From Pseudomonas poae (GTDB lineage: Bacteria; Pseudomonadota; Gammaproteobacteria; Pseudomonadales; Pseudomonadaceae): a DNA stretch of 64,000 bases. Within the stretch, counting starts at the first letter, position 1. Each line of letters begins with the position of its first letter. Shown here one piece after another: positions 9,518-19,198 of this stretch. The DNA lies in assembly GCA_028869255.1 (NCBI GenBank), contig CP110972.1, positions 2,051,001-2,115,000 of the forward strand. Direction: 5' to 3'. The notes beneath the pieces were generated by a model, which searched no databases, was not told the DNA's origin, and saw only the letters and a list, made by a program, of their open reading frames with translations. The position numbers and the translations under genes are program-made.

Positions 9518-11046
9518 TGGATAACCGGTTTGCCCAGTTGCCCCATCCACTGGCCTACGCTGATGCATTACTGGGCTGGTTCACCCGCCTGGGCACTGAT
9601 GACGACGAGACCAGCTTGCCGGACCTGTGTGTCGCGGCGGCTGCCCAATTGAGTCAGTGTGAACTCAGCCAACTGTATTGGCGCGACGAGGCGACAGGTC
9701 GGCTTGACCTGATCGCCCAGCATTTGCCTGGAGTGCCGCCTCCCGGCAACCTGGTTTCCGGCGCGGATTTTCAGCATGAGCAGGTGCTGCACTATGTGCT
9801 CAGTCATCGCTGCGCCCTTAGCCTGCAAGACCTGGCAAACAGTGTGTACGAAAGCGGCTTTTTGCCTGCCATGGCGAAGCCTTGGTGCGCGTTGTCGTGT
9901 GTGCCGTTGTTCAGTCGCCACCAAACCCTTACCGGTGTGTTGCTGTATGCCAGCCAGCGCCCGATCTCCTTACAGGACTACGCTGTCTCATTGGGCCAGC
10001 TGGGTAGCTTTGCCTTGATGCAGGTGGCATTGCTGCGGCGTTTGCGGCCTGCGCAAAGTGTTATCCCGCCCAAGTGCGCAGCCCAGGTCACACGGGCGGC
10101 ATTTGGTTTGATCGGCCATAGCACGGCCATGGATGAGACGTACCGTCTGATCGGCAAGGTGCTGAATGCACCCTACACCGTGCTGCTGCGCGGTGAGACC
10201 GGTACCGGCAAGGAAGTGGTGGCGCGGGCTATCCATTGCGCCGGGCCGCGCCGTGACAAAGCGTTCGTGGTGCAAAACTGTGCGGCGTTTCCCGAGGGGC
10301 TGCTGGAAAGTGAACTGTTCGGCTATCGCAAAGGCGCCTTCACGGGTGCCGAGCGTAACCATGCAGGGTTATTCGATGCAGCGCATGGCGGCACGTTGCT
10401 CCTGGACGAAATCGGCGATATGCCGCTGTCGCTGCAGGCCAAGCTGTTGCGGGTTTTACAGGAAGGTGAAATTCGCCCACTGGGTGCCAGTGCGGCGCAC
10501 AAGGTCGATGTGCGCATTATCGCCGCGACTCACCGTGACCTCGCCGCGATGGTGGCCCAGGGCAGTTTTCGCGAAGACCTGTATTACCGGCTGGCGCAGT
10601 TCCCGATTGAGCTTCCGGCCCTGCGTGAGCGCGACGGTGATGTGTTGCTGTTGGCGCGGCATTTTGCGCAAAAAGCCTGCGCGGCGCTGGGCCGTACCGC
10701 GGTGGGGTGGTCAAGCGCGGCATTGGATCAACTGTCGAGTCATGGTTTTCCCGGCAACGTACGAGAGCTCAAGTGCCTGGTAGAGCGCGCGGTGCTGTTG
10801 TGTGACGACGCTGTGATCCTGCCTGCGCACCTTTCCCTGTCGGCGGCACCTGTCAATGAAGCGGTCGATGCAACCTTGCGCCAACGCCTGGAGCGAGTGG
10901 AGCGGGTATTCCTGATCGACTGCCTGCACAAAAATCGTGGCAATCGAACCCGAACCGCTCGCGAGCTGGGCGTCGCACGCCGCACGCTGCTCTACCGCCT
11001 GGCGCACTTGAAGATTCCCGTGGCCAATGTTCGCGAGGGCGGCTGA
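9514..11046 (+). CDS. Sigma-54-dependent transcriptional activator of the T6SS locus (Sfa/VasH type)
   Basis: The 510-residue product is an enhancer-binding protein. An N-terminal GAF-like sensing region (about 1-185) precedes a sigma-54 AAA+ module: Walker [16 protein letters not shown] near residue 227, the sigma-54 contact loop GAFTGA near 274, and Walker [11 protein letters not shown] near 293. A C-terminal Fis-type helix-turn-helix lies near 475-505 ([20 protein letters not shown]). All residues needed for sigma-54 activation are present. The position directly after clpV matches sfa2 of the P. aeruginosa H2-T6SS, so it probably controls hcp/vgrG or this operon. It starts within clpV (ATGA overlap), so it is co-transcribed with its likely targets. 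Confidence 0.92.
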   Translation: MMDNRFAQLPHPLAYADALLGWFTRLGTDDDETSLPDLCVAAAAQLSQCELSQLYWRDEATGRLDLIAQHLPGVPPPGNLVSGADFQHEQVLHYVLSHRCALSLQDLANSVYESGFLPAMAKPWCALSCVPLFSRHQTLTGVLLYASQRPISLQDYAVSLGQLGSFALMQVALLRRLRPAQSVIPPKCAAQVTRAAFGLIGHSTAMDETYRLIGKVLNAPYTVLLRGETGTGKEVVARAIHCAGPRRDKAFVVQNCAAFPEGLLESELFGYRKGAFTGAERNHAGLFDAAHGGTLLLDEIGDMPLSLQAKLLRVLQEGEIRPLGASAAHKVDVRIIAATHRDLAAMVAQGSFREDLYYRLAQFPIELPALRERDGDVLLLARHFAQKACAALGRTAVGWSSAALDQLSSHGFPGNVRELKCLVERAVLLCDDAVILPAHLSLSAAPVNEAVDATLRQRLERVERVFLIDCLHKNRGNRTRTARELGVARRTLLYRLAHLKIPVANVREGG

Positions 11047-11087
11047 ATGGCGTACGTGCGCACACCTTTTTCTCTGGGAGATACCTG

Positions 11088-11219
11088 ATGTCTTTTCGTC
11101 CGTGGCAAGCCGTGATGCTTGTGCTGTGTTTGCTGGGTGGCTGTAACGCCAATTATGTCTTTGACGACGCTGACTACCGACCGTTGGGTGATCCCCAGGC
11201 GGCCCGTCGCGGCCATTGA
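11088..11219 (+). CDS. Small T6SS-associated lipoprotein (43 residues, OrfX position)
   Basis: This short ORF lies between the regulator and fha. The ATG at 11088 follows a GGGAG ribosome-binding site at 11076-11080. The product has 43 residues: a basic N-terminus (MSFRPWQ), a hydrophobic stretch, and the lipobox LLGGC with Cys at residue 19, followed by a short acidic tail (NYVFDDADYRP). It would be processed to a lipidated peptide of about 25 residues. In the P. aeruginosa H2 cluster a short gene called orfX lies at the same place, and I infer equivalence from position only. It could be a partner or decoy for the TssJ lipoprotein, but no function can be assigned. Confidence 0.7.
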   Translation: MSFRPWQAVMLVLCLLGGCNANYVFDDADYRPLGDPQAARRGH

Positions 11220-11235
11220 ACAGGGGAGCCCTGCG

Positions 11236-12408
11236 ATGCAATTAATGTTTGAAGTGTGTGACGCCGTGAGCGGGGAACCGCCGGCCCGCAAGGTATTTGA
11301 CGGGGTCGGCGGCGTGATCGGCCGTGGTGCGGGGTGTGACTGGATCATTCCCGACACCACGCGCTTGATTTCCAGCCACCATGGCTTGGTCAGTTACCGG
11401 GATGGGCGCTACTTCCTGACGGATATCAGCAGTAACGGGATTGCTGTGTCGGGCAGTCTGGAAAGCTTGCGCAAAGGGCAGGCGCGGCTGATCAGTGAAG
11501 GTGATGTATACCGCTTGGGATCAATGGAAATTCGCGCCCGATTGTTGGGCGTGGACCGGCCTGGATCGGCCCGCACTGACACGATCCCCGACGATGCCTT
11601 TCTGGGACTTGACCCTGTTCACGCATTGGAGTGCGAACAGCGGCGCGCAGAACTGTCGCAAGAGTTGGACGCGTTGAACACGCCAACACAATCGCCTGCG
11701 CAATCGTTTTGTGAGGGGGCTGTGGACCGCGATCATCTGGTTGTGCCTCGGTGGGCTGAGCCTGCCGGGGAAGTGGCGGCTTCACTCGCGGTCCCCCCGG
11801 CAGTTGTGGCCCCGGAGGGGTTCTGGTCGCAGTTTGGCGAAGCATTGGGTATGGGTTTGGATACGCTCGATACGCCGGGTCGCGAGGCGCTGGCGATCAA
11901 GGTGGCGGGCTTGTTCAGGCAAACCGTCGAAGGGTTGCAGCAAAACCTTCGAACCCGCGACGAGTTGAACCGTGAGATGAATCTGGGCTGGAGCACGCCC
12001 GTGCTCAAGAGCCAGAACCCCTTGAGAGATTGCGTCGACGCCCATGCGGCCGTGACGTCGCTGTTGAGTGCCGGCGAGTTGGGCCAGCCTTCTACCGAGC
12101 AAGCGGTCGCCCAGGTGTGTCGGGACCTGCAAGTTCATCAACTGGCCTTGGTCGTGGCTTGCCGGGCCGCAGTACGCGGCGCGCTGGCAGCGTTTGCACC
12201 CGATCATCTGCTGTCGTGCTTCGAGCGCGAGGGCAAGCCGCGCCGGTTCTTCTCGGACGCTGCCCATTGGCGGGCGTACCAGCGCCATTACCGACGGCAG
12301 AGGGAGGAGGGTGCCTTGGGCGAGCAGCTATTGCGCAGTGACTTTACCCAAGCCTATGAGGAACAGGTGCGCCTCGTCTCGACCCTGCACGCCGCTTATC
12401 CAGGATGA
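11236..12408 (+). CDS. fha: T6SS FHA-domain protein (Fha/TagH)
   Basis: The product is a 390-residue phosphopeptide-binding scaffold that normally links the Stk kinase/Stp phosphatase pair to assembly of the membrane complex. The ATG at 11236 is chosen because it follows AGGGGAG (11222-11228) and leads straight into the FHA fold. That fold includes GGVIGRGAGCDWIIPD, ISSHHGLVSYRDG and DISSNGIAVSG (about residues 15-80), with the conserved Gly-Arg, Ser-His and Asn residues. The C-terminal half (about 190-385) resembles the VasC/ImpI C-terminal helical domain. Its stop overlaps the tssJ start by four bases. Confidence 0.9.
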   Translation: MQLMFEVCDAVSGEPPARKVFDGVGGVIGRGAGCDWIIPDTTRLISSHHGLVSYRDGRYFLTDISSNGIAVSGSLESLRKGQARLISEGDVYRLGSMEIRARLLGVDRPGSARTDTIPDDAFLGLDPVHALECEQRRAELSQELDALNTPTQSPAQSFCEGAVDRDHLVVPRWAEPAGEVAASLAVPPAVVAPEGFWSQFGEALGMGLDTLDTPGREALAIKVAGLFRQTVEGLQQNLRTRDELNREMNLGWSTPVLKSQNPLRDCVDAHAAVTSLLSAGELGQPSTEQAVAQVCRDLQVHQLALVVACRAAVRGALAAFAPDHLLSCFEREGKPRRFFSDAAHWRAYQRHYRRQREEGALGEQLLRSDFTQAYEEQVRLVSTLHAAYPG

Positions 12409-12899
12409 TGTTCATGTATCGAACCACCGTCGCAGCAATGCTGATAGCGCTGGGCCTGTTGGCTGGCTGCAGCAGCATTTCACCTTTTTCGACATTGACC
12501 AAACTGGACCTTACATTGACGGCCGGCGATGCGGTCAACCCGGACCTGCATGGCCGTCCCTCTCCAGTGGTGCTGCGCTTGATTGAACTGCGCCACCCCG
12601 TGGCCTTTGAGAATGCGGATTTTTTCAGCCTCTATGCGCGGGCGGAACAGACACTCCCCAAAGATTGGGTCAGTAGCGAAGAACTCGAGATGCGGCCCGG
12701 TGAGCGGCAGGCGCTCAAACTCAGTCTCGAGCCGCAAAGCCGTTATGTCGGCGTACTGGTGGCGTATCGCGATTTGCCCCACGTGCAATGGCGGTTGGTG
12801 CTGCCGGTCGCCCCTGCACAACTGACGCGCGCTGATCTGGTGCTGGACCATACAGGTATCCGCATCGATGCCCCTGATACCCGCAAGGCGGAAGATTGA
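12405..12899 (+). CDS. tssJ: T6SS outer-membrane lipoprotein TssJ (SciN/Lip)
   Basis: The product is a lipoprotein of about 161-164 residues that anchors the TssL-TssM complex to the outer membrane. A signal sequence ends in the lipobox LLAGC (Cys at residue 22 from 12405, or 19 from the alternative ATG at 12414). The mature part has the transthyretin-like beta pattern of TssJ (LTLTAGDAVNPDLHGRPSPV, LRLIELR, DFFSLY, then PGERQALKL and YVGVLVAYRDL). ATGA overlaps fha, and tssK begins one base after its stop codon. Confidence 0.92.
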   Translation: MMFMYRTTVAAMLIALGLLAGCSSISPFSTLTKLDLTLTAGDAVNPDLHGRPSPVVLRLIELRHPVAFENADFFSLYARAEQTLPKDWVSSEELEMRPGERQALKLSLEPQSRYVGVLVAYRDLPHVQWRLVLPVAPAQLTRADLVLDHTGIRIDAPDTRKAED

Positions 12900-12900
12900 G

Positions 12901-14228
12901 ATGCAGGTCCATAACGTCATCTGGCAGGAAGGCATGCTGCTGCGGCCTCAACACTTGCAGCACAACGACCGCTACTACCATCAGCAACTCAACCGTACTC
13001 GCCTGCTGGGCCGCGATGCCTGGGGGTTCCTGTCCCTTGAGGTCGATGTGCAGTACCTCAATCTCGGCAAGCTGGTGGTCAACCAGGCCAGCGGGGTATT
13101 GCCGGACGGCAGTCTGTTCGAGCTGAGCGGTACGATGCAGCCTCTGATATTACAGGTGCCCGCCAATTGCGGCCCGCAGGCCGTCTACCTGGCGTTGCCG
13201 CTGGCGACCGGCAATCAGATTGAAGCGCGCCGGCCCGAGCAAAGCGATGTTCTGGCGCGCTATGTCGCCTGCGAAACGGAAATTGCTGATTCGAACGCCG
13301 GCGCCGAGTCCCGTTGCCAGGTCAACTGTGCACGCCCGGACCTGCGCCTGATCCTGGGGAGCAGCCCAGTGACCCGTTCTACGTGAAACTCCAGGTCGCC
13401 CAGGTGCTGGATTCGACCCGTGAAGGCGGCGTGAGGCTGGATACGGATTTTGTACCGACGTTTATCTATCTGCAGGCCTCCGGGTACGTGTCGTCTTGCA
13501 TCAAGGAAGTAGTCAGCCTGTTGGCCACCCGTGGTGATGCGATTGCCGTGCGCATCCAGGGCAACGGCACATCGGCGGGCGCGCAGGTCGGCGACCTGCT
13601 GATGCTGCAATTGATCAACCGCGCCGAATTGCTGTTGCGTCATTATTTGAGCCAGGCCCAGGTTCGCCCGGAGGCCATGTATCGGGAGTTGCTGTCGATA
13701 CTCGGTGAGCTGTCGACGTTCGCCACCGACAACAAGCGTGCGCACTTGGACGTGCATTACTGGCATGGCGACCAGGGCGCCAGCTTTCGCGGGTTGATGG
13801 GCAGCATCCGCACGGTGCTGTCGTTGGTGCTCGAACAGCATGCCCTCGAGTTGACGCTGCAGCATCGCCAGTACGGCGTACTGGTTTGCCCGGTGAGTGA
13901 TCTCAAATTGTTGGGTACGGCCACGTTCATTCTGGCGGCCACCGCCCAGTGCGATTCGGAAGAGCTGCGCCATCGACTGCCGGCGCATCTGAAGATCGGC
14001 ACCGTGGAGCGTATCCGCGAACTGGTCAACCTGCATCTTGCAGGTATCAGCATCAAACCGCTGCCGGTGGCGCCGAGGCAGATTCCATTCCATGCCGGCA
14101 AGACCTATTTCATGCTCGAGCTCGGTGCTCAGGACATCACGCAACTGGAGCAATCGGGTGGGTTTGCCTTTCACGCCAGTGGTGGGTTTGCCGAGCTGGA
14201 ACTCAACTTCTGGGCTATCAGGAACTGA
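12901..14228 (+). pseudogene. tssK: T6SS baseplate-membrane connector TssK, split by a one-base frameshift
   Basis: The reading frame from the ATG at 12901 starts with the TssK signature MQVHNVIWQEGMLLRPQHLQ. It runs in family register to residue 153 (LRLILG), then hits a stop at 13384. The remainder (SDPFYVKLQVAQVL through AELELNFWAIRN) continues in the -1 frame to 14228. Together the two parts make about 442 residues, the normal TssK length. The break is at the G run 13356-13359: four Gs are present, and five bases of the form GGNG are needed to read LGEQPSDPF. The cause is either a missing G in the sequence or a genuine mutation that would inactivate the T6SS. No slippery heptamer suggests programmed frameshifting. 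Confidence 0.85.
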
Positions 14229-14233
14229 ACGCC

Positions 14234-15097
14234 ATGACGATGGACAGTGAACACGCGCAGGACGAGAAGACCGTATTGCTTGACCGCGAGGGGCTCAGCC
14301 CGGCGCAGGGGGCGGTGACCGATTTCCCATCGCCGCCAAGGTTCGAGCAACTGGAGGACCGCATGATCTACAGCGCCCGACTGCAGGGCGCACAGAGCTT
14401 CAATATGGGCCCCAATAGCCTGGTGACCGCGGCCTGGGAACTCTTGTCGCAGGTTGTGCAGATCAAGACCAGTACGGGCCGGGAAAACCTGCAGACGCTC
14501 AACGACCGATTGTCTTCCGGCATCACCACGTTTGAGGCCCGCGCCCTGCACCTGGGCGGCGAGGTTGGGCAGGTGATGTCTGCGCGTTATGTGCTGTGCA
14601 GCGTGATTGACGAGGCCGTGGTGACCACGGCGTGGGGCAGTCGCAGTGACTGGTCCACGAGCAGCCTGTTGAGTCGTTTTCACAACGAAACCTTTGGTGG
14701 TGAAAAGGTGTTCCAGCTGCTGGAGCGGCTGTCCCGCGACCCCGTCAAGCATGTGGCCATCCTGGAGTTGTTGTACCTGTGCCTGGCGCTGGGGTTCGAA
14801 GGTAAATACCGCGTCATGGCGCGGGGCGGGGCTCAGCTTGAAGGGATACGCGATGCCTTGTACCGACAGATCAGGCATGTGCGCGGGGACCGGCTCTCGA
14901 TGACTGCCGCGCCAGGCGCTGCCAGGAAGCGTCACGCACGATTGCGCAGTCTTTCCGCGACATGGGTGGTGATCGGTGGGCTGGCCTGCGTGCTGGCGAT
15001 GTACTCAGGGTGTGCATGGGTGCTGGGCCAAGAGCGCATGACGGTCATGCAACTTTTTCAACCTTCGGCGTCGGACCAGGCTCAGACGCCCTTGTAA
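14234..15097 (+). CDS. tssL: T6SS inner-membrane protein TssL (DotU/IcmH-like)
   Basis: The 287-residue product is the cytoplasm-facing partner of TssM in the membrane complex. The ATG at 14234 is chosen over upstream in-frame starts because it follows the tssK stop directly. The DotU core covers about residues 55-225 (NSLVTAAWELLSQVVQIK, the conserved SRYVLCSVIDEAV-like segment here ARYVLCSVIDEAVVTTAWG, and FHNETFGGEKVFQLLERL). A single C-terminal transmembrane helix (VVIGGLACVLAMYSGCAWVL) ends the protein, as in standard TssL. No peptidoglycan-binding extension is present. It is followed 15 bases later by tssM. Confidence 0.93.
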   Translation: MTMDSEHAQDEKTVLLDREGLSPAQGAVTDFPSPPRFEQLEDRMIYSARLQGAQSFNMGPNSLVTAAWELLSQVVQIKTSTGRENLQTLNDRLSSGITTFEARALHLGGEVGQVMSARYVLCSVIDEAVVTTAWGSRSDWSTSSLLSRFHNETFGGEKVFQLLERLSRDPVKHVAILELLYLCLALGFEGKYRVMARGGAQLEGIRDALYRQIRHVRGDRLSMTAAPGAARKRHARLRSLSATWVVIGGLACVLAMYSGCAWVLGQERMTVMQLFQPSASDQAQTPL

Positions 15098-15112
15098 CGC
15101 TGGGAGCAATCA

Positions 15113-18100
15113 ATGAACGCATTCTTCAAGGGCGCGGGCACGATCCTGCGCAAAAGTTGGGTCTGGAGCCTGTTATTGGTGCTGTCCGGCGCACTGTTGG
15201 TGTGGTTTTTCGGGCCGTTGCTGGCGGTGGATGACTATCGGTTCTGGCACAGCGCGACAGCGCGCTTGCTGACCGTGTGTGGCTTGTTCCTGTTGTGGGG
15301 GTTGGCGATGGTCGTGGTGGGCGCGGGCCGCACTGCACGGCTCAGCCAGCCTGAACATCAGACTCGCCATCAGCGTGAGGGGCTGGTCGGCGACGAACAA
15401 AAGCAGGTGCGGGGGCGGTTCAAGGAGGCGCTGCAGACGCTGAGAACCACACGGCGCTACGGTGAGCGCAGCCAGCGTTGGCGCAGCGAGTTGCCCTGGT
15501 ACCTGTTGATCGGGCAACCGGGCAGCGGCAAGACCCGGCTCCTGGCGGCCACCGGGCTGCAATTTCCGCTCGATCGAGTCGAGGCGGGGCCCTCGGGCGG
15601 CACGTCCCACTGTGATTGGTATTTTGCCGACCAGGCCGTACTGGTCGAGACCGCAGGGCGCTACCTGACCCAGCCAGACCGTTCGGTGGACGCTGCGGGA
15701 TGGTCGACGTTGCTCGGCCTACTCAGGTTGCGGCGCAGGACGCGCCCGCTCAATGGCGTGGTGGTGACGTTGTCGGTGGATACGCTGTTGGCGAGCAATG
15801 AGCACGACCTGGAGCTTCACGCCCGTCATGTACATAGCCGTTTGCAGGACATCCAGCAGACGCTGCATGTGGATGTGCCGGTTTATCTGGTGTTGACCCA
15901 GGCTGACCGCCTGGCCGGGTTTGCCGAGTTCTTTGATTCGCCGCAGGGCGACGGCACCGAAGACATACTCGGCGGGTGCCTGGCGACAGGTCAGGGTGAA
16001 ACCGAGATTGCCCATGTGCGTGAAGCCTTCGAAGCACTGCTGCAACGCCTGGGGGCAGAACTGATCCCACGCTTGCACCAGGAGCGAAACGTTGAACGCC
16101 GTGGCCGCATGCTGGATTTTCCGCAGCAAGCCGCACGCCTCGCAGACCGCTTGTGCCTGTTTGTCGAGTCTGCGTTTTCCGCCCATCGCTATCAGCGCAT
16201 CCATGCTTTACGAGGGTTCTACCTGACGTGCGCGAAGGCGGGTGATACACGCTCGCACTTCGTACAAGGTCTGTTCAGTCGGGTGATCTTTGCCGAGGCC
16301 GATCTCGCCGGCTTGCATACCCCCGAGCGCCAACGCCTGCGTCGGCGCCAAGGTCTATTGGCGCTGGCCGCATCGCTGGTCATCGGTGCAGCGGCTGCGC
16401 TGTGGGCCAACAGTTATTCGTTCAATCATCAGCGCCTGGTAGAACTGCAGGCGCTGACAAAACCGCAACCACCCGCCCAGCCAGGTTCGGACGAGGTTCT
16501 GGCCAGGCTGACGCTGCTGGACAGCCGCCTGGCGGCCACGCAGGTATTTGCACCGCAGGCAGAGGTGCGCTGGGTGGATCGGGCGGGCGTGTATCAGGGC
16601 GAGAAGACTCGCCCGCTGTTGGTCGATGCCTATGAAGCGGCGCTGCGCCAGCAACTGCTGCCGCAGGTAACGACCTTGCTCGAAGAACAGGTGCGCTCCA
16701 GCCTTGGCGATCGCGAGCGGCTTTTGGACACCCTGCGTGCCTACCTGATGCTCAATCTGCGCGAGCGTCGTGATACGGCCTGGCTGGCGGAGCATCTGGC
16801 GGGCCTTTGGTCCGCACGCTTGGCCGGGGATACGTCGGCGCAGGAGCGGCTGAATAAACACGTTGCGCGATTGCTTGAGGCGCCGTTCGCAGCCCCCTTG
16901 AACGATGGGCTGGTGGCCCAGGCTCGCCAGGCATTACGTGGGGAGTCGCTGGCGGATGTGGTCTATCGGACACTGCGCGAACAAGCCCGTAGCCTGGAGC
17001 CCTACCGCCTGGCCGAGGGCCAGGTGTTCGCCAGGAATGAGCCGCCCATCCCCGGTTTCTACACCAAAAGGTACCTGCAGTATTTCGAAAAACAGGGCCC
17101 TCGGCTGGTCAATGCGATTGCCCAGGATAACTGGGTGCTGGGCGAAGCCAGCGACCTCAGTGCGATGGATTTACGCAGGTTGATGCTAGAGCTGGAGCAG
17201 CGTTATTTCAGCGAGTATGCCGATGTCTGGAGTGACGCCCTCGGTCGCCTGCGCTTGCAGGAAAGTGACAGCCTGCGCCAAGGCGTTGACCAGCTTGCCG
17301 GCCTGACGTCAGCCCAGTCAGCGTTGGTGCAACTGTTGCAGCAGGTGCGTGAAAATACCCGCTTGGTGCCGACCCATGAGCGGATCGAGGTAGCGGGCCA
17401 GCAAGCCGGCGAACTGATTGCCGCCGCCAGTGCGCTGCTGCCGGGCCAGGCGGTGCCGGACGCGGCGCGACGTGCGTTACAGCGTCGCTTCGAACCGTTG
17501 CATCAACTGCTCGATGAGGCGCAAAACCCTGGCGCCGAGTTGACGCAGGCATTACGCCTGTTGGATGAACTGCACCTGCAATTGCTGGCGCTGAACCGCG
17601 AGAGTCCGCCTGAGCAAGCAGCGTTCACACTGGTCAAGCAACGCATGGAGGGGCAGCAGCCTTTATTGAGCAATGTGCGTAATGCTGCCGCCCGTTTGCC
17701 GATGCCGCTCAAGGGCTGGTTCGAAGGGGTTGCCGACACCACTTGGCGCCAACTGCTCGATGACGCGTACGGGCACGTGAATCAGCGTTATCAAAGCGAG
17801 GTGTATGGTTTTTATGCCAAGGCAATCCAGCGTCGCTATCCCTTCGATGCCCATGCTGGCAGTGATGTCGCCTTGGGTGATTTCCAGGAGTTTTTCAAGC
17901 CTCGGGGCGCCATGGCCCGCTTCTATGAGGGCTACCTGCGGCCATTTGTCAGCGTTGAGGGCAACCGGTATCGATTGCGAGGTATGGACGGTCGCAGCTT
18001 GCCGATGTCGCGTTCGCTGCTGGAGCAACTGACCAGGGCGCAGATGATTCGCCAGGGTTTTTTCAGCGAAGAGCAGGGCGAGTGGGCCGTTCGATTCACG

Positions 18101-18478
18101 CTGGCGCCCTACAGCCTGGATCAGGCAGTCAGCCGCGCAATCCTGCAAGTGGGCGATCAACAGTTGGAATACCGGCATGGTCCGATCGTACCTATGGCGT
18201 TTAACTGGCCCAGCGAGACGAACAATAGTCGCAGCAGCCTGGTGCTCGAGCGCGGCGCCGAGCAGCGGCCGCTGGGCATCGAGAAAAACAGCGGTGACTG
18301 GTCGTTATTCCGCTTCTTCGACTTGCTGCAGAGCGAGTCGGCAAGCGGCCGGGATGCATACCTGATCAAGGCTGAGCTCGCCGGCTTGCGCGCCAACTAC
18401 CTGCTCACCAGCCAACGCAACCCCAGCCCATTCCAGATGGCGACGTGGCGCACCTTCCGCTTGCCGGAGCAACTGTGA
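15113..18478 (+). CDS. tssM: T6SS inner-membrane protein TssM (IcmF)
   Basis: The 1121-residue product forms the periplasm-spanning channel of the T6SS membrane complex. Two N-terminal transmembrane helices lie at about residues 15-35 and 50-70. A cytoplasmic NTPase-like domain follows, with Walker A IGQPGSGKTRLL near residue 135. A third transmembrane helix is near 418-435 (GLLALAASLVIGAAAALWA), then a long periplasmic region that contacts TssJ. The ImcF-related and C-terminal domains are both recognisable (FYTKRYLQYFEKQGPRLV, PFQMATWRTFRLPEQL). The length is slightly below the usual 1150-1200. Its stop overlaps the phosphatase start. Confidence 0.95.
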   Translation: MNAFFKGAGTILRKSWVWSLLLVLSGALLVWFFGPLLAVDDYRFWHSATARLLTVCGLFLLWGLAMVVVGAGRTARLSQPEHQTRHQREGLVGDEQKQVRGRFKEALQTLRTTRRYGERSQRWRSELPWYLLIGQPGSGKTRLLAATGLQFPLDRVEAGPSGGTSHCDWYFADQAVLVETAGRYLTQPDRSVDAAGWSTLLGLLRLRRRTRPLNGVVVTLSVDTLLASNEHDLELHARHVHSRLQDIQQTLHVDVPVYLVLTQADRLAGFAEFFDSPQGDGTEDILGGCLATGQGETEIAHVREAFEALLQRLGAELIPRLHQERNVERRGRMLDFPQQAARLADRLCLFVESAFSAHRYQRIHALRGFYLTCAKAGDTRSHFVQGLFSRVIFAEADLAGLHTPERQRLRRRQGLLALAASLVIGAAAALWANSYSFNHQRLVELQALTKPQPPAQPGSDEVLARLTLLDSRLAATQVFAPQAEVRWVDRAGVYQGEKTRPLLVDAYEAALRQQLLPQVTTLLEEQVRSSLGDRERLLDTLRAYLMLNLRERRDTAWLAEHLAGLWSARLAGDTSAQERLNKHVARLLEAPFAAPLNDGLVAQARQALRGESLADVVYRTLREQARSLEPYRLAEGQVFARNEPPIPGFYTKRYLQYFEKQGPRLVNAIAQDNWVLGEASDLSAMDLRRLMLELEQRYFSEYADVWSDALGRLRLQESDSLRQGVDQLAGLTSAQSALVQLLQQVRENTRLVPTHERIEVAGQQAGELIAAASALLPGQAVPDAARRALQRRFEPLHQLLDEAQNPGAELTQALRLLDELHLQLLALNRESPPEQAAFTLVKQRMEGQQPLLSNVRNAAARLPMPLKGWFEGVADTTWRQLLDDAYGHVNQRYQSEVYGFYAKAIQRRYPFDAHAGSDVALGDFQEFFKPRGAMARFYEGYLRPFVSVEGNRYRLRGMDGRSLPMSRSLLEQLTRAQMIRQGFFSEEQGEWAVRFTLAPYSLDQAVSRAILQVGDQQLEYRHGPIVPMAFNWPSETNNSRSSLVLERGAEQRPLGIEKNSGDWSLFRFFDLLQSESASGRDAYLIKAELAGLRANYLLTSQRNPSPFQMATWRTFRLPEQL

Positions 18479-19188
18479 GCCCGGTACACACTTGGCGCAG
18501 TGCCGGGCGTACGGTCCAGGGCAAGCAGCGCTCACGCAACGAGGATGCATTCCTGGATTGCCCGCAGCGCGGCTGTTGGGCGGTTGCGGATGGGATGGGC
18601 GGCCACCAGGCCGGAGATGTCGCCAGCCGATGGGTGATCAGCAGCTTGGCTGCGTTATCGGGCTTTGGCAGTTTTGAGCAACGAATCGAGACCGTTCGGC
18701 GCTGTTTGCGCGGGCTCGACACTCAGCTGGGCCAGGCGTTGGCGCAACGTTGCACCATGGGCAGTACCGTGGTTGCGTTGTTGCTTGAGGGTCGCCGGGC
18801 AGCCTGTATTTGGGCGGGGGATAGCCGCTGTTACCTGTGGCGCCGACAGCGCCTCTATCAGCTGTCGCGTGACCATTCCCTGCAACAGCAACTGATGGAT
18901 CAGCAGCAGTTGAGTCTGGAGCAGGCCCAGGCTTACCCGGGCGCCAGGGCGTTGACCCGTGCGATAGGTGCGCCGCAGCCGCTGAGCCTGGAGGTGCTGG
19001 AACTGAGCACCCTTCCAGGCGATGTATTTTTGCTGTGCAGCGATGGCCTGTACCAAGGGCTCAGCCACGGTGAACTGGGCAGCGCCATGGGCCGGGGAAC
19101 GCCACGCCAGGTGCTGGAACAGTTGTTTACCAATGTGTTGCGAGGGCCGGCGCGGGACGACCTGACGGCTGTCGTGATTCAGCAATGA
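18475..19188 (+). CDS. stp1: T6SS PP2C-type Ser/Thr phosphatase (Stp1/PppA)
   Basis: The 237-residue product would oppose the neighbouring kinase in threonine-phosphorylation control of T6SS assembly. A GTG start at 18475 is preferred because it overlaps the tssM stop (GTGA) and leads directly to the PP2C motifs. These are QRSRNEDAF, ADGMGGHQAGDVAS, GSTVVALLL, AGDSRCYLWR, LCSDGLYQGLS and RDDLTAVVI. All metal-binding aspartates are present, so it should be active. It matches stp1 (PA1670) of the H2 locus in position. Confidence 0.9.
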   Translation: MSPVHTWRSAGRTVQGKQRSRNEDAFLDCPQRGCWAVADGMGGHQAGDVASRWVISSLAALSGFGSFEQRIETVRRCLRGLDTQLGQALAQRCTMGSTVVALLLEGRRAACIWAGDSRCYLWRRQRLYQLSRDHSLQQQLMDQQQLSLEQAQAYPGARALTRAIGAPQPLSLEVLELSTLPGDVFLLCSDGLYQGLSHGELGSAMGRGTPRQVLEQLFTNVLRGPARDDLTAVVIQQ

Positions 19189-19198
19189 GGCCACCGAT

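Noticed and set aside
13351..13364. Programmed frameshifting in tssK
   Set aside because: The site CTGGGGAGC has no slippery heptamer or obvious downstream pseudoknot, TssK is normally read in one frame, and a second gene shows the same homopolymer loss.
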